DNA from: Myrica gale
Taxonomy: Eukaryota; Streptophyta; Magnoliopsida; Fagales; Myricaceae
DNA: 64,000 nucleotides
Reading direction: 5' to 3'
Assembly: GCA_963930655.1 (NCBI GenBank)
Contig: OZ005611.1
Coordinates: 19,269,001-19,333,000 of the forward strand
Shown here: positions 1-13,128 of the stretch, piece by piece
Layout: each line of letters opens with the position of its first letter
How positions within the stretch are numbered: position 1 is the stretch's first letter
Translations under genes and position numbers: made by a program
Notes under the pieces: model-generated
What the model was told of the DNA's origin: nothing
Seen by the model: the letters and a program-made list of their open reading frames with translations, nothing else
Database searches by the model: none

Positions 1-714
1 TCACAATACAAAAATCGTACAATCAAACATTATTTTTAACCTCACATAAAAATAACTACAACAAGCATATCAATAAAGTTAACATCACCTAAAAATTCTC
101 AAAACACAAAAAAATCCTCACAAAACTAATAACCGAATAACCTCTTAGCGCTGCTTTAGGCATGTTTGTAACCATTTTCATCTATAAATATAATTAACTC
201 AAAATTTTAATTAAAAATAATAGTAATAAAATAATTTTAAAATTATCATCAAATCTTGTATTTTCATTACACTAAATATTAAAAATTCACTCAAATAATA
301 TGGGGCTCATTTTTTCATCAATTCACATAAAATTTTTATTTTAATTACTTTATCATAAAATCCAATAAAATTATAATATATCTCAATTTTCACAATATTT
401 TCATAATTTTTCAGAAAATCTTAATTTGTAAACATGATCTAAAACGAATCTCAATTTTTAAAAAAAAAATATATTTAATCGTTTGCCTTGATTCCTTGGA
501 ACAATACAAAGCAAAAATCAAAATAACTTTTACTAAAATCCATGAACAACTTTTCTCACGTAAATTTGTCCTCCAAACATATTCCATAAATTTCAATTGA
601 AGTTTTTACAAACTGTTAGAGATAATATCACAATCAATCTATAAGATTTGATATGATATTGTCATTATATATTTCTTATTATAATTGTATTTTCTCTATA
701 AATAAAGAATTTTA
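1..714. other. AT-rich intergenic DNA
   Basis: Very AT-rich sequence with many short poly-A and poly-T runs. The only open frame of note (minus strand, 411-596, 61 codons) is low complexity and looks like chance. I see no gene, RNA or clear transposon end here. Confidence 0.6.
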
Positions 715-905
715 GGGGATGTTTGTTTCCCAATATTTACAAACAATCATAAAATAATCTCTCTCCTCGTTAAATTGTAAAATAATATTATACTATTCAA
801 TTAAATCTTCTCTCTCTCCACTTTTCCATAAAATATTATACTTTTTCACAAACCCCAATACCCAAAATTTTCAAAACTCCAATATTTTCACAAACAAACA
901 CCACC
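715..905. mobile_element. Harbinger/Tourist-like MITE, 191 bp
   Basis: The ends are inverted copies: GGGGATGTTTGTTT on the left and, read on the other strand, GGTGGTGTTTGTTT on the right. Both sides are flanked by TTA (712-714 and 906-908), the three-base target duplication typical of PIF/Harbinger elements. The interior is AT-rich and non-coding. The superfamily assignment rests only on end sequence and target duplication. Confidence 0.6.
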
Positions 906-1874
906 TTAATATATACTCTTTATATTCATAATATAAAATACAAAGGCTTTTAAAACGGATCTAGATCTTCTAAACCAAATCACTTATATTTTTGTCTCTC
1001 CTTACCCTTTCTCCTCCCATTTTCTTTCCCCTCCACGTTATCTATCAATTATACACTTGTATTGATCTTTTTCTTCTCTAACAAAATAAAACGTATCTCA
1101 AAAAGTTTTCTTAATTAATAATTATAAAAAACGACAAAAATTGTCCTCGTCCAAACACAGTTGTGTTTGATCCTTCTAATTTCGAACCATAGATTGATGG
1201 ACCAACAAGGTCATTTTCCCATTTCTTTTGCCTTTCCGGAGGAAATATCGATGGACCATTAAGGCTTATTAATTTCTCCATTTCTTTAACCTTTTGGAGC
1301 AAATAAGTCACGTATAATCAAGCAGGTGGACAAATGTGGAACCTATTCGGTAGGGTTGCAAGACCCTCCCAAACGTACTCGATCTTAAACGAAAATGAAG
1401 AACCTGACACAAAGTCGCATACACTAGTCCATATGATGACCCACTCCTAGCTAGCCCAAAGTCCAGTGTCCATTAGCTAGGGTGGTCCTTCATCGGAGGG
1501 CAATCCATTCATATTCTTTTACAAGAGAAATGGGCCAAAGGCGGTTGGTAAATGTGCTTACATACATGTACAGTTCTATGGACAAATCAATGTGCTCAAT
1601 ATATCTACTCATGCTATATATATAGGTGGGTTTGTGCGCGCGCGGGCACTCTTCTGTGACCGTTTTTATGTGCAACATTCATGCATGTACTTCTACGGCA
1701 TGCAGTTTAGGTCGATGCACTATTTCCGTTCTACCCCTTTGAGCAAAACATAGTAAAAAGATCAAAGGAAAGTCCACAGCCCAATAATATTATCTACGCC
1801 TCGTAGGAACCAAGAGATCATCATCCCAAGGACACCTTCGATCGACGTCTACAGACTTAGGACTAGAGCGTGTC

Positions 1875-1929
1875 GTTAAAGAAGCACGGTAGGTGGTGGC
1901 CATGCTCTTACTAACCGTGCTTCTTTAAC
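1875..1929. other. Perfect 16-bp stem hairpin
   Basis: The arm at 1,875-1,890 (GTTAAAGAAGCACGGT) is repeated exactly in inverted form at 1,914-1,929, with a loop of about 23 bases that can pair two more bases past a bulge. The copy-B version (14,280-14,334) keeps the same structure with one mismatch. No coding or transposon-end signal explains it. It is shorter than a usual plant microRNA precursor, so its function is unknown. Confidence 0.6.
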
Positions 1930-2360
1930 CTCTGGTAACCTGCCCTCCGGCCTCTAGCTACAGATGGAACCAAAAACAGTACCGACTACTGTTCATCAAA
2001 TTATTTTTGGGCATAGATATACTTTGCACGAGGGTGATATTGGTTTTTACATTTTATGCTCTTATTTATTATCTTTCTCACAGTACATTAATAATATCTT
2101 GTAATCATAACACAAAATACTTTCAGTCGGCAAGGTGTCATGAATCTAAGGGCACAGCTTAGGGAATAGAAACTATGTAATGTACTGACAATTTGATATA
2201 TTTCGGACAATACACTGATTAAGTTAGCCGACAGATCACCAAAATTCTTTTATTTACATAAGCTTGGAACCATACATAATTAATATTGAACTCAATCTTC
2301 ACATTAATATTGCATAAATAAACTATTCGCTAGAAAATTCTTTAAATTATAGAAAAAACT

Positions 2361-4545
2361 CTTTCTTTTCACCCTCAAGCACATAATTGGTTTTCCGTCT
2401 AAATTAACGGAAATTATGGATGGAAGATGCAAATTGTTGGGTCATGGTAGTTTGAGGGTGCAATCTAATAAAAGTGATACTTTAAGATGCAAAGTGAAAA
2501 AGGTGTGGTAGTTTGAGGGTGTGAAGTATAATTTTCCCTTTTTCAACTAACTTTTGGCAAAAAGAAAATTGTGACGTGGGCTTCTAATATATACCATGTG
2601 GAAACCATATATATGAAGGTCACGTGTTCATGTGTAAAATATATATATATAAAAGTACACATAAGTATAATTAAGTTGTTTTTTTTAAAAATCCTAATGT
2701 TTTTAAAAATTTTAAGATTTTATTCTTTTTATTATATTGGCCCTCCACAAGATATTAAAGTGTCCCGTCACAATTTTTTACCAAAAATTAGTTGAAAAAA
2801 TAAACATGGATATCAGATTATAGAAGTAGTAAAAATCGAGTTTAAAATTTATAAAATTATAGAGTACTAAGGACTTATAAAAAAATTACAAATGGGTAGG
2901 CAACCTTATTTTCCCGGAATAATAGATTCGGTTGAGGAGAGAAGGGTTACTTGAAGATTTGGGAGACAATAAAAAAAGAAACAAAAATAAAAAAACAAAG
3001 GGGACACAGAGGTAGCGACTTGGGCAACTGCAGCTCGGTCCTCCACAAGCTAATGCCCTTCTTAGTCCTACTGTATTATAAGTAGCTAGGTGATCAGGTG
3101 ATTACTCCTTCAGGCTTCAGCTTAATTGCTGTTTATAGTAACAGAGCTAGCACAGGTCCTAAATCGTTTTTCTTATTTATGAGATACAATGTTGAGCCAA
3201 GTCGTAAACTCAAACATCTTGGTTTCGAATCCAAGCTAGGTATCCTCATTTAATTATTGGTGCACATAGAATGCGGTGTGTGCCCAGGAGTTTTACCGTA
3301 CTCTCCCAGCCGATCGTAGCGCTCTTTACTTGCTTTAAAGTTTTGTCTTATGCGGTGCGCAATGTTTCCGTGATTACGCAAAAAGCTTCAATTAGTATGG
3401 GATCTCTTATTGAGAATTAATTAGATGCAGGGTCAATTTTCAACATCCTTAGATTTTTTAAAATCGTTTGCTTCAATAAAATACAAGTGTTGGGTGGTTT
3501 TTAGCTAAGAATGCAATGACAAAATTCTGGACATTCGAACCGATTCCACATAAATGAAGGTGATGTTCGTCTTGACGTATGTATTCCGTAGGATTTAGAG
3601 TATTTTGAGAATTTTTAGGTGATGTTATAATTGTATTGATGTTTATTTAGAAGTTGTTGAGGTGTAAAAAAAATTAATGATGATTTTTAAAGTTTTTTTT
3701 TATATTTCGAATTTATTTATTTTTTATTAAAAGTTGAATATTTAAAAAGTATAAAAAAGTAAGAAAACGACAAACATTTGAAACGTAAATCAGTTGGGGA
3801 AATTACAAGCTTGCAGGGGACAGAGGTATAAGAAAAGGGTAAGAAAACGACAAACATTTGAAACGTAAATCAGTTGGGGAAATGACAAGCTTGCAGACGG
3901 CATGCTAACAAAAGTCATTCACACAGGCAACAAGCTGACAAACTTGCAGGCTGCACGCAGGGGAGGGGGGGAAATGACCAAATCGCCCTTTAAAAGTCCA
4001 TTTTACCCTTCGATTTTGATGCATGTAACGCATGAATGGAGAGTATTTTAGTAATTCTGTATATCTATGTCCAAGGAAAAATCGGAAACTATAGTACAAT
4101 ATCCTCAAAAAATCATGTTCGGTGGTATTGTGTTTTTAATTGAATGCGAATTCGGGCAAAATTAAGAACACGAACATAACCCAAGTATCAGTTAAATTGA
4201 GAATCACTCGCAATATTCAAACTCATGTCCACTCCAAAAGGTAGGTTAACAAGAGTGTAAAAAATAAACTTGTGTTGTTAGAGTCGAGCCAAACTCTAAA
4301 GTAACAATCGTATTAAGTTAGAGATATTTTTTTAAGCAAGAGAACTTGTTCATAAAGTAGAAGAAGTAAACAAAACTTGAGCTCCATCTGAAGCTCGAGT
4401 TTGGTTCGAGTCTTACGACACTAAAAAAATGAAGAAGATTTGAAATCATAGTGATTGATTTGACTTGACTATTCATTATTCCTAGCACAAAAAACGAAAA
4501 TACACTTGTAGGTCATATTTTTGAGAATTTTGGGTTGTAAAAATT
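2361..4545. other. Segment present only in copy A
   Basis: Copy B passes directly from the equivalent of 2,360 to that of 4,546 with only about four unmatched bases (14,766-14,769). This 2.2 kb was therefore inserted in A or deleted from B. Its first 200 bp read like a MITE of the kind with repeated ACCCTCAA motifs (near 2,375 and inverted near 2,510). The rest is AT-rich, with no recognisable gene and no clear target duplication. Confidence 0.5.
3759..3896 (+). repeat. Two-unit tandem repeat, period 80 bp
   Basis: A 58-bp sequence at 3,759-3,816 recurs at 3,839-3,896 with a single visible difference (attacaagc against atgacaagc), separated by 22 bp. It lies in the copy-A-only segment. Confidence 0.75.
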
Positions 4546-5098
4546 GAGGTATATTGGAGTGGAAGTGGGGTTTTATAAGAGTTAGTAAAAAAAATGAAGA
4601 GATGAATTATTTGACAGAATTTTTTTGTGTTTATTGTAATAGAAATAAATGATTTGATAAAAATTATAAATGATTTATTTTTTAAAATCAAAATTTTGAG
4701 TTAATTTTGGCTAAAATGCTCATTTCTGTTGTCTTGTATAACTTACCCAAGCATTACATGTCTCTGACATTCGAACCACCTTTAATAGTTTAATATTGTG
4801 CTAGTGATGTGGGCGTGCATGTGTAGAAAGAACGCAGACCATGCATCCCCAAGAGCTGACATGGTATCCCAAAATTACGCACAATGCGTATAGGGCACCC
4901 GGCACAGGAGACAATAATCTTTCTCTCCTCATTTGTTTTTGTCTCTAGCCAAAGAAACGGGACCTAAACACAAGTTAGTAGTGGGTAGCAGTTCTCAACA
5001 ATTTGCTTCCTTTCCTCGACAGTCGACAGAGTAGTGCAAGAATTAAATCTGATGTGTCTTGATCAACAGCGTCACGGCTTTGCATGCAGTGGAACAAG

Positions 5099-5293
5099 GG
5101 CTCGAGTTACTGTGTGAGTTTTGGTTGCTGTGAGTGGTGAGATTACACGGCTCAGATCTTCGGGGCTGCATTGGACGATCAACAAAAAGCCGACGCATTA
5201 ATGAGGCACCCGGCTGTATGACCCGAACGAAACCCGCAACCCGCAAATCGTCTTCGACTCTTCCCCCCATTTCGAATCTTCTCTCGCCCTAGC
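5099..5293 (+). repeat. Left terminal inverted repeat of the Pack-MULE
   Basis: Starts GGCTCGAGTTACTGTGTGAG and ends near CTTCTCTCGCCCTAGC. It pairs with 8,770-8,968 in inverted orientation, with scattered mismatches and small gaps. Confidence 0.75.
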
Positions 5294-6036
5294 AAAGCTC
5301 CTCCAAATCGGCTCGGTATGTGCTCCACTTCGCCGAGGGAGATTGAAACCGCTGAAGGCCAAATCGAAATCGGCTCGGTCGCATTACACACGCACCCGCT
5401 CCCCCGAAGCATTCAAGATGTACACGTATGTTCTAGCTAAGATCTCTGCCCCTCATCGCTCATAATTTCATACACAGGGCTATTTCAGCGGTTGGCTTGG
5501 TGTGGACTTTACTTTTTGTTGATTTAGGGCCCTTACTATTGCATTATTAGAGTAGATAAACAATCATAGATCTTTCAAAATTGCGACAGTAATATCTTTT
5601 TAAGTGGTGTGGAATGGGGTATTCCAGCATCTTCAAAGCATGCATTGCCCGAGGATTGAGATCTGTGAAAAATGTACATTGTGTAACTTGCTGATTGTTT
5701 AGGGCATTATGACATGTTCTCTCTCTCGGGATTGGTTAAACGCAACCAATTTCTCTTTGGCAAGACAATTAGTTGTCTTTTTAAGCGTTTATGGCTCCAG
5801 ATATTTGTAATATGTGGTGTGCTGCATTTGGAATTTGGGTGTTGAAATGTTTTTTTTGGGTGTTGAAATGTTTTTTTTAATTAATTTTTAGGATAGATTT
5901 GGAATGGTTTGTTTGAGTTGCAGATGCATGCTGAAAATTTCTTAAGTTGGATTTTGGTTGTTGAAATGGTTTTGATCTTTGAGGATTTCTTGAGTTGCAG
6001 ATATTTCATTTTATATATGCACTAATGTGCCACCAG

Positions 6037-6672
6037 GAGCATGAATGCTTGGTCGAAGGGCCTTTGAATAACTTGAAGCAGAGTATGGTTCAATTTCAGA
6101 AGCCCAAAAAGGTAGGATGTCGAATGGGGGGAAAGAGGGTAAGATTCTAATTGGATAAGAGCTGATGTTATGTGTGTTGTTGTTTGACACAGCTTTTCAA
6201 TGATAAAAGACTTTTCTTTAGTGGTACAACTGGAGTTGTGCCTAACGATGCTTTTGGTTCTGTTGCATCATCTGGTCCAAATGGTGATAGAAGAAGCAGT
6301 CGTGGTAGGGGTATGTTCTTGCTTTTGGTTATGTTGCTTTGATTTCTAGTTACATATGGAGTTCTTCAGTCCATGGTATGAAGTGGAGTGACACAGAGGA
6401 GGATATGGCTCCAATCTGCTCACTTTTCTTTTGTTAATATCCTGATGGCTTCAGTAGGACATACGTGTGATACTATTTTGATCCAATTGCAGGTGTTTTT
6501 GTTTCACTTGGACCTCCTAATGGTACCCATAAGTCTGGGGTGCATCCTGCTGGGTATCCAATCCCTCGTCTCAGCCGTATGCTATTCCAACACATGGAGC
6601 TGTCCATAGGCCAGTTGGAGCTGTTCCTCATGTCCCTCCACTAGGAAGTCATCTCCCACACCACCAAGAGTG
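6037..6672 (+). pseudogene. Captured exon fragments of an unidentified plant gene
   Basis: Three exon-like blocks read in a consistent style: 6,037-6,111 (25 codons, AG before and GT after), 6,193-6,310 (39 codons plus one base, also AG/GT bounded) and 6,493-6,672. The second contains FFSGTTGVVPNDAF and ends in a Gly/Arg tail. The last contains VSLGPPNGTHKSGVHP and a His/Pro-rich stretch ending before TGA near 6,672, but needs one frameshift near 6,570. An intervening block from 6,370 reads MKWSDTEEDMAP and soon hits a stop. Retained introns indicate genomic capture by the surrounding transposon. I do not recognise the parent gene with confidence, and the fragment is unlikely to make a protein. 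Confidence 0.5.
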
Positions 6673-8769
6673 AAACAGTTGAGGCAGTTTGGAAAGAGAT
6701 TGTTCCTTAGCTGCATTTTTGGGTCAATGTTCTGTATATACGTTTTCTGCTTTCAGATTTTGGTCTATAGAAGTTCATTGTGAATTGTAGATGCGCTGCT
6801 TTACCTCAGATTATTCTCTTCTTTTCTTTTCTTTTTTCAATCTGTCTGGCAGAATCTCAATTTTAGATTTTGTCCAAAATTATTCTTTGTGGCAATGATT
6901 CGAAAAATGGGAAAGAAGTGGCTAAAATATTGTATTGAATAGTTTTGTCGTTTGTTAAAGAGGGCCTCAGTATTCATCAAAGACAATGAAAGAAATAAAG
7001 ATGGCCACAACACCGTGATAAAGGCACGCCGCCTCGATTGACTTAAAAAGTTGCAGCTCTGATCGAAGAAGTACTTCTGTAACACACATCATTTATGTAT
7101 TGTAAAATGGAGACTATGAATTCACTAGAATTTATTTATTGAATTATCCAATAAAACAGTTCATACATTATATACATGCAGCCTAGAGCCATCTTGTTGA
7201 GATTCATAAATAATTTTGAAAAAGAATATTTTAAGAACTGCTCAATTTTACACTTCCAAATTCCAATGAAGCAAAAATTTGATCAAATCATCACGTCCAA
7301 GGTAACTGACGTGCTAATACAACCAACATCAGTCTTATTTCATAACAGAGCAGCTACATTGAGAGAATGCATTACAAGCGGGACTGTAGATATTGTAAGA
7401 CCCCACTGCTGTGTTAGAAGATTGTCGCTAAAAAAGTCAGGAAAATAGCAGCATCCAATTGGAAAGAATCTCACAAATTCCGCCATTGTTTTGACATCTG
7501 GAGGACCAACTTTGAAGTTAGTAGTTTCATTCAGAGACGCATTAAGACTACCAGCAGGTAGAGAAAGTTGTACGCTAAAATTTAGAGAGACAAAGCTCTA
7601 GTTTCACATGAAATTTCTATCAAGAATAACAACTCTGCTTCTACAAGAAGCCAGATGTCAGAGCCAGCAAAGAAGCCTTCACGTCCCTATTTGATCCGCC
7701 TGTTGTTTCTTTGCCTTCTCAGCCTCAAGTTTCCTTAATGTCGTCGAACTTAGCTTTTCTCCACTATTTTCTTCAGAAACCAGATCGACAACTTCAATCT
7801 ACAACAGATCCACCAATTATTGACACCAATTTTGTGGACAAAAGTTTCAAGGGAATCAAGAAGCACACGTATGAATTTGTGTTGATTCAGAAATGTCTAC
7901 ATTGATCAATACCCACACTAAAAACTCAAACCCTTAGTTGTGAAAGTTCTCCTTGTTGCCAGAAAACCAAATCCAGTTAAGAAATATTTATCTGCTACTA
8001 CTTTATAAGACTCAAACAGTTCACGGTTGTCCCATCCCCATGCTTCATGAATATCACAAAGTCCTCCCAACAAATGGTCCAAATGAAATTCACCAACACA
8101 GCCAAGTTCTGAACAAGACATTTTGTGGACATCCACATCAATGTCCAAACGTCAAAAAGAAACAAACTCGTCAAAGAACTAGTGCCACATCAATCCCTAT
8201 ACTAAGTCATTACTCCGATTCATTGACTACTGGTTCAATAGCATTAGTGAAGATATCAGACGCAAATTACCAATTTATACAATAAGACAACAAAAAAGCA
8301 GAAAAGCCACCACGAGCTTATCAGATCACAATCCACTTATCACTGTCAATAACAACCAAAACCAGATTATACCCCATAAAGGTCTTTACCACCAAGCTAT
8401 GATGGTTTGAAGCCCACACAGGCTAAGAGTGAAGAATTTTAAAGGATTTTCAATATCAGAATTAAAATAGAGTATCAGCAAGGATAAAAGAGGGCATCAG
8501 TTCTCCAAGGTGATATAGCATCAACGAAAGATTCAGACGCAAATTACACATTAGAAGCTGGTCACACGTCAAGATTCGGCGTGAGAAGCTCGAAATTTGG
8601 GGGAAGAAGCTCGAAAAAGAGGGCATCAGTTTAATCTCGTTTTCCACCCAATGAAATAAGAACAACAACCAATCGAATGAAACTGAAGCTTCAAAGAATC
8701 GAAAGTAGATCTCTTACCACCCGTCTGAAGGCTCTGCTAGAGCTAGAGGAGGAGCTCGAAGGCTGAAGG
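6673..8769. other. Non-TIR right interior of the Pack-MULE
   Basis: Contains several short open frames on both strands (for example minus 7,918-8,148, 76 codons, and plus 7,953-8,285, 110 codons overlapping it). None has a recognisable domain. These may be further captured pieces or chance. The motif GAAGCTCGAAATTTGGGGG recurs near 8,583 and 8,782. Confidence 0.4.
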
Positions 8770-8968
8770 CTAGGGCGAGAGAAGCTCGAAATTTGGGGGA
8801 TGCGGGGAGGAGTGGAGATTTGCGAGAGCCGGGTTACGGTCGGGTCAACAATCGGGGCGCTTCATTAATGCACTGGCGAGCTCCTCTCCGTCCGATCTTA
8901 ACCGAACAATCCTCACCGTCAACTCACACCACTCACACGATTTCGAACTCACACAATAACCCTGGTCG
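8770..8968 (-). repeat. Right terminal inverted repeat of the Pack-MULE
   Basis: Inverted partner of 5,099-5,293. Read from the outer end on the minus strand it begins CGACCAGGGTTATTGTGTGAG. Confidence 0.75.
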
Positions 8969-8977
8969 TGAAACAAG

Positions 8978-11900
8978 TACCTTGCGTGTAATCTACTCAA
9001 TGTTTGTGCACTTTCTGCAGGAAATGCGAGGATAAGGTTTATAAATGGGAAGAGAATTAATGCAAGAAAGCGGCTGCCTTGGCCTTTTGAAAACGTTTCT
9101 ATCGCTTAAAGAATAAACATGCAAGAGAGAGAGTCTGAGATCAGAGCTAGCTTTAGAGCCTTTTTTTTCCAACAAAGATCGGTCGACTTGGAAGCTTTCA
9201 TCGACACCTATAATATGGATTAGTAGCCCTTACAACTGGTTTAATTGATGTGAGAGTGCTTGGTTTTGTTCCCTCAACAACCTGAACTATGCTTTTCTGT
9301 TTCAAGTTTTTTAATTATTTGATAATACACCCAAACAAGAAGACGTCAATCGTTGCTCGGGATTCAACGGCACAGTGATACTGACGCTCTACCGACTACA
9401 GTACGATATATATGGACTTATGTGGGATCATTTTCAACCCTTTTTTTTTTTGCTCCTTTTCTTTTTTTCCAACCCAAATAGAAGGAGAAGAGGATTACGT
9501 ATCTAGTATAATTGGGAAAGAGTCCACATGGTCTCAGATATGTGGGTATTTTGATGGGGTTATTTTTGAGGCTTTCCCTAGACAGTAAAACGTAAATTGT
9601 ACATATATACTATAAAAATGGAGAATCTTCACTTTTACGTAATTTTGTTGCAGGCTGTAGCTAGAGCAGTGTCTTGATTTCTTTATTGCATGGATATTGG
9701 GATTAGTTGAGTTATTTTGAAAGAGAATTTGACTCTTGAAAGGGTGATAGAGCAGAGAGGGTTGGAATTGAAAATCGGACATCAAAGACAAAAAACCAAA
9801 CAAACACAAATTCAAGAATTAATTCAATTTTATGCCCCTGTATTAAACTTTTTTGCTTAAAGTAGTGTTTTAGTTTGCGGGTAACAATTGTTTTCAGGCA
9901 AGCAGGAACCTTAGTAGGAACAGAACCTGAAAAGGATACAGCGATAAGTCCAAATCCCAATACACTGATTTAGGTTCCGATTGTTAATTTGCTGGTAAAA
10001 TAAATTTCGTAATATATTTATTTGTTTTCATATATTTGGCAAGCATTTAAAAATGAATTCCAAGTATAAAAAGTTTTTAAGTCAACGGTACAAGTTTTAT
10101 TATTTTTCAGAAAATAAACTAAGTTCCAATTTTCCGTAAACTAATTTTTTTTTCGGAACATTATAGTACGCTACATATCTATGGGCAAAAATCAGTAAGT
10201 CTCTCTCAAGTTTTAAAATATTTTACTCCTCCTCATATGTTTAAAAATAATAAATTCTTGCATTTAATTTGATTTGGCCGTTAAATCACATGCAAAATGA
10301 CCGAAATGTCCTTTCAAGACAAAATTATTAAATTTATTAAAAAATGATATATAAATGAAATTAATATTTTTAAAACAAAATTGAATTTGAAGGTTGCATA
10401 TGCTATTTTTATATTATTCTCTTTCTAGACAGTGTAGGCATTTCTCCCTTAATTGGTTAACACCAATTTACCTGTGGGTACCAATTTTATCACAAAAGTG
10501 TAACTCATAGAACTTCAAGTGTGAAATCAGTACCATAGCGATTGAAATATTAAAATTTTGCAAAAAACTTGATGCCGGAGGGCAACCTATGATTGGCGTT
10601 CAGATGACATCTAAAATTCACGTAAGCATCATTCCGTCTGTTGGCTAACGACAATAGGACGGTAGATTGATTTGTCTAAAAAACTTATTACATCAGAAAC
10701 CCGACAATTGAAATCAATACTTGATGGACTAAAATATCAAAAGTGTAAACTAAAGATACATGTACGATAATTAAGCTTTTTTATGTAAATATGTAAACCA
10801 ATAAGAGTGTCAAATATCAAAAAAAAAATTCTTGAAAATATTTTAAAAGAATAACCAAACACTGAAAAAATAAATTTTTCTTGAAAATATTTTAAAATAA
10901 TTACCAAATACTGAAAACTAAATTTTTTTACAAAAGAGAATCAATCATCACATACGCCAAATCTGTGAGATTAAACCCACTACGCCTCCATCCCTCTTTA
11001 GATCTCCCTTTCTGGCCCATTTTCATCGTTCTTTCCCTCCCTCTCCTTCTTCTCTTTTTTGTTGTTTTTGTTCAAAATCTTGGCAGTTAGATCCCGACGT
11101 TTCTGTGCGCCTTTGGTGGATATAGCCTAGCTAGTCGCCATCTTCAACTCCAGTCGAGCTCAGCCCTTCCGGCCCTGCTCCATTTGGTTGGCACGTGCTG
11201 GTCCCTCACCCCAAGTGCCCGACTTTATTCTTCATTTTTGGGCTTTTTTTTGGTTGTCTCTGAAGGTCATGCACCTCTTGGGAGGCTTCCCCTGCCTATG
11301 GCGAACCCAACGCCCCCTAGTTGCTGCTTTTCCGGTATCACTTGGGCCCCACGGGCCGCCTGCTGCCACCGCACGTTTCTTCAGTGCTTTCTTGGTGATC
11401 CTCTAATTTCGACTCGATTTTTTTGTCTTTTGTTGTGTTTTTGTTTGTTTCGACCTTTGTTTTAACCTTAGTTTTGTTTCTTGTGTGGTTGTTCCCAACT
11501 CCTTGGTGAACTTTTTTGATCCTTTATGGATATTTTTTGGCCCTCTGTTGAGGCTTTGCAGTGTTTAGGTTGTCTGTGCTTTTATTAGTAGCCCATATAG
11601 ATTTTCGTGGCTAAGTCTACTGTTATCGGGTACCGACATTTTAATTCATGAAGAGTGTAAACGCAAAGCCACTATCCTCGAAGAGTATGCACTACGCATA
11701 AACAAAATAAAACAATAAAAACCCACTACGCATGAACGCAAAGCCAAAAGACTATGCAATATTCCATAAATAGAAAAAAAGTGTAAACGCAAAGCCACTA
11801 TTCTCGAAGAGTGGCAGCGATCTAAAATCAAAAGATGAAATCGGATGTACTATAAATAAAGAAGAAGCAACGATGGGGGCACATTGGCCACATGCGGGAC

Positions 11901-12742
11901 ATAAATGCTGTTAAAGTTTTTCAAAAGTAATATAATACTTAATATTTTGAGATTTAGCATTTATGAAAAGTGTCTACATGAAAACTTCCACATTGTGGGA
12001 ATATATTTATTAATAAAGATTTTTCACGTAAATTTACTATAGTGCAAGATATGGAGACTATAATATACTACCCGTGTGCGTGACGTGTCTTGTAGGGCTC
12101 TTTTATATTTGGCACAAAGTATCGGAGATTTGAATTCGTATTTGATTTATTGTGCGACGCAGTTTAACGAGTAGATTAGATTCTTAAAATCCAAATTTCA
12201 ATTGTATCCTAAACGAATTTAATTAGTCATAAACACAAACTAACTAATGGGTCGTTTACAGAAAGCAACTGTTGTGCTTTGGGGGGCATTTTCTTTCCTT
12301 CCTCAATTTCTTTTTTACGTTGATACGCGGTTGAAGAGCATGAGGGTAGGCCGTAGGGTGAGGTGTAGCATTTGAATGATTGCGTATCTCTCCGTCGGAA
12401 ATTGTGAATTCTTGTTTTAAGGAGTACCACGTGCCCTTACGAGGTATGGGTCAGTGCTTGTGAGATGTTTGCACAAGGCATTACGGTCGAGTGTCTTGTT
12501 CAATTCGGTTTTAGGGGGGTTTCAACGTCAAGATTGGACAGGGAAACCACCCTACTGCAGCTGCATAAATAAAAAGGTTCAACACAAAAGCGTGGGGGCT
12601 TGGATAAAGAATTTAAAATAATCATCTATATATGGGCTAAGGTTTGCTTTTTCCCGGCTTTCGTGGATCGGCTGCGAAATTACCATACTTTCCATTTCTC
12701 CTACCTTTTGGTAGGCTTATAAATTAAGTTAGATTATAAAAG
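8978..12742. other. Shared duplicated DNA without a recognisable gene
   Basis: Matches copy B closely. The part near 11,030-11,640 is C/T-rich and less AT-rich, with short open frames (such as 11,184-11,465) that are not kept in the same frame in copy B (17,363-17,845). Around 10,290-10,400 are motifs shared with the TCATTGTTCGCCCC MITE family seen at 22,686 and 24,302. I cannot assign a function. Confidence 0.5.
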
Positions 12743-13128
12743 TAGGGTCCAAAAAGATTCACACGAAAATGAAGTTTAATATGTACGAATATGAAAGGAT
12801 GAGTTTTGACTTTTGGGTCTCAAGTTCTTGTACGTATTTTCTAGAAAGAAAAATGAGAAATATTAATTATTGGCTGTTGGAAATTTGGCGAACCACCCGA
12901 AGTCCAATGAATTCTTTAATTAGCTCTAATTATAACCAACAAACTTGACTGTTTAATCAGAGGGAATTGTCAAAGGCACGCAATATCAGTACTGAACAAA
13001 CTTATGTACCTAATAGATTATTGGATAGCCGTAAAATGGGATAAATGTAGGGAATTCGTATCACATAATGTAAAAGAATAAACAAATTCCTTGAGCGTTA
13101 ATTAGTTGCTCTGATACGCGATTGATAT

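Larger units (their letters stand above)
5099..8968. mobile_element. Pack-MULE-like DNA transposon, 3.87 kb
   Basis: The element sits between nine-base direct repeats, TGGAACAAG (5,090-5,098) and TGAAACAAG (8,969-8,977), which differ at one base. Copy B has the uninterrupted site once (15,306-15,314). The ends form long diverged inverted repeats of about 195-199 bp, sharing for example TGTGTGAGTT near the tips and CTTCTCTCGCCCTAG at their inner edges. Nine-base duplications and TIRs of this length are typical of Mutator-like elements. No transposase was found. The interior holds exon-like fragments with splice sites, as in Pack-MULEs, which capture host gene pieces. Confidence 0.8.

Noticed and set aside
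1875..1960. Helitron 3' end
   Set aside because: The hairpin is followed by CTAG only about 28 bases later instead of 10-12, and no TC...start was found at a matching position.
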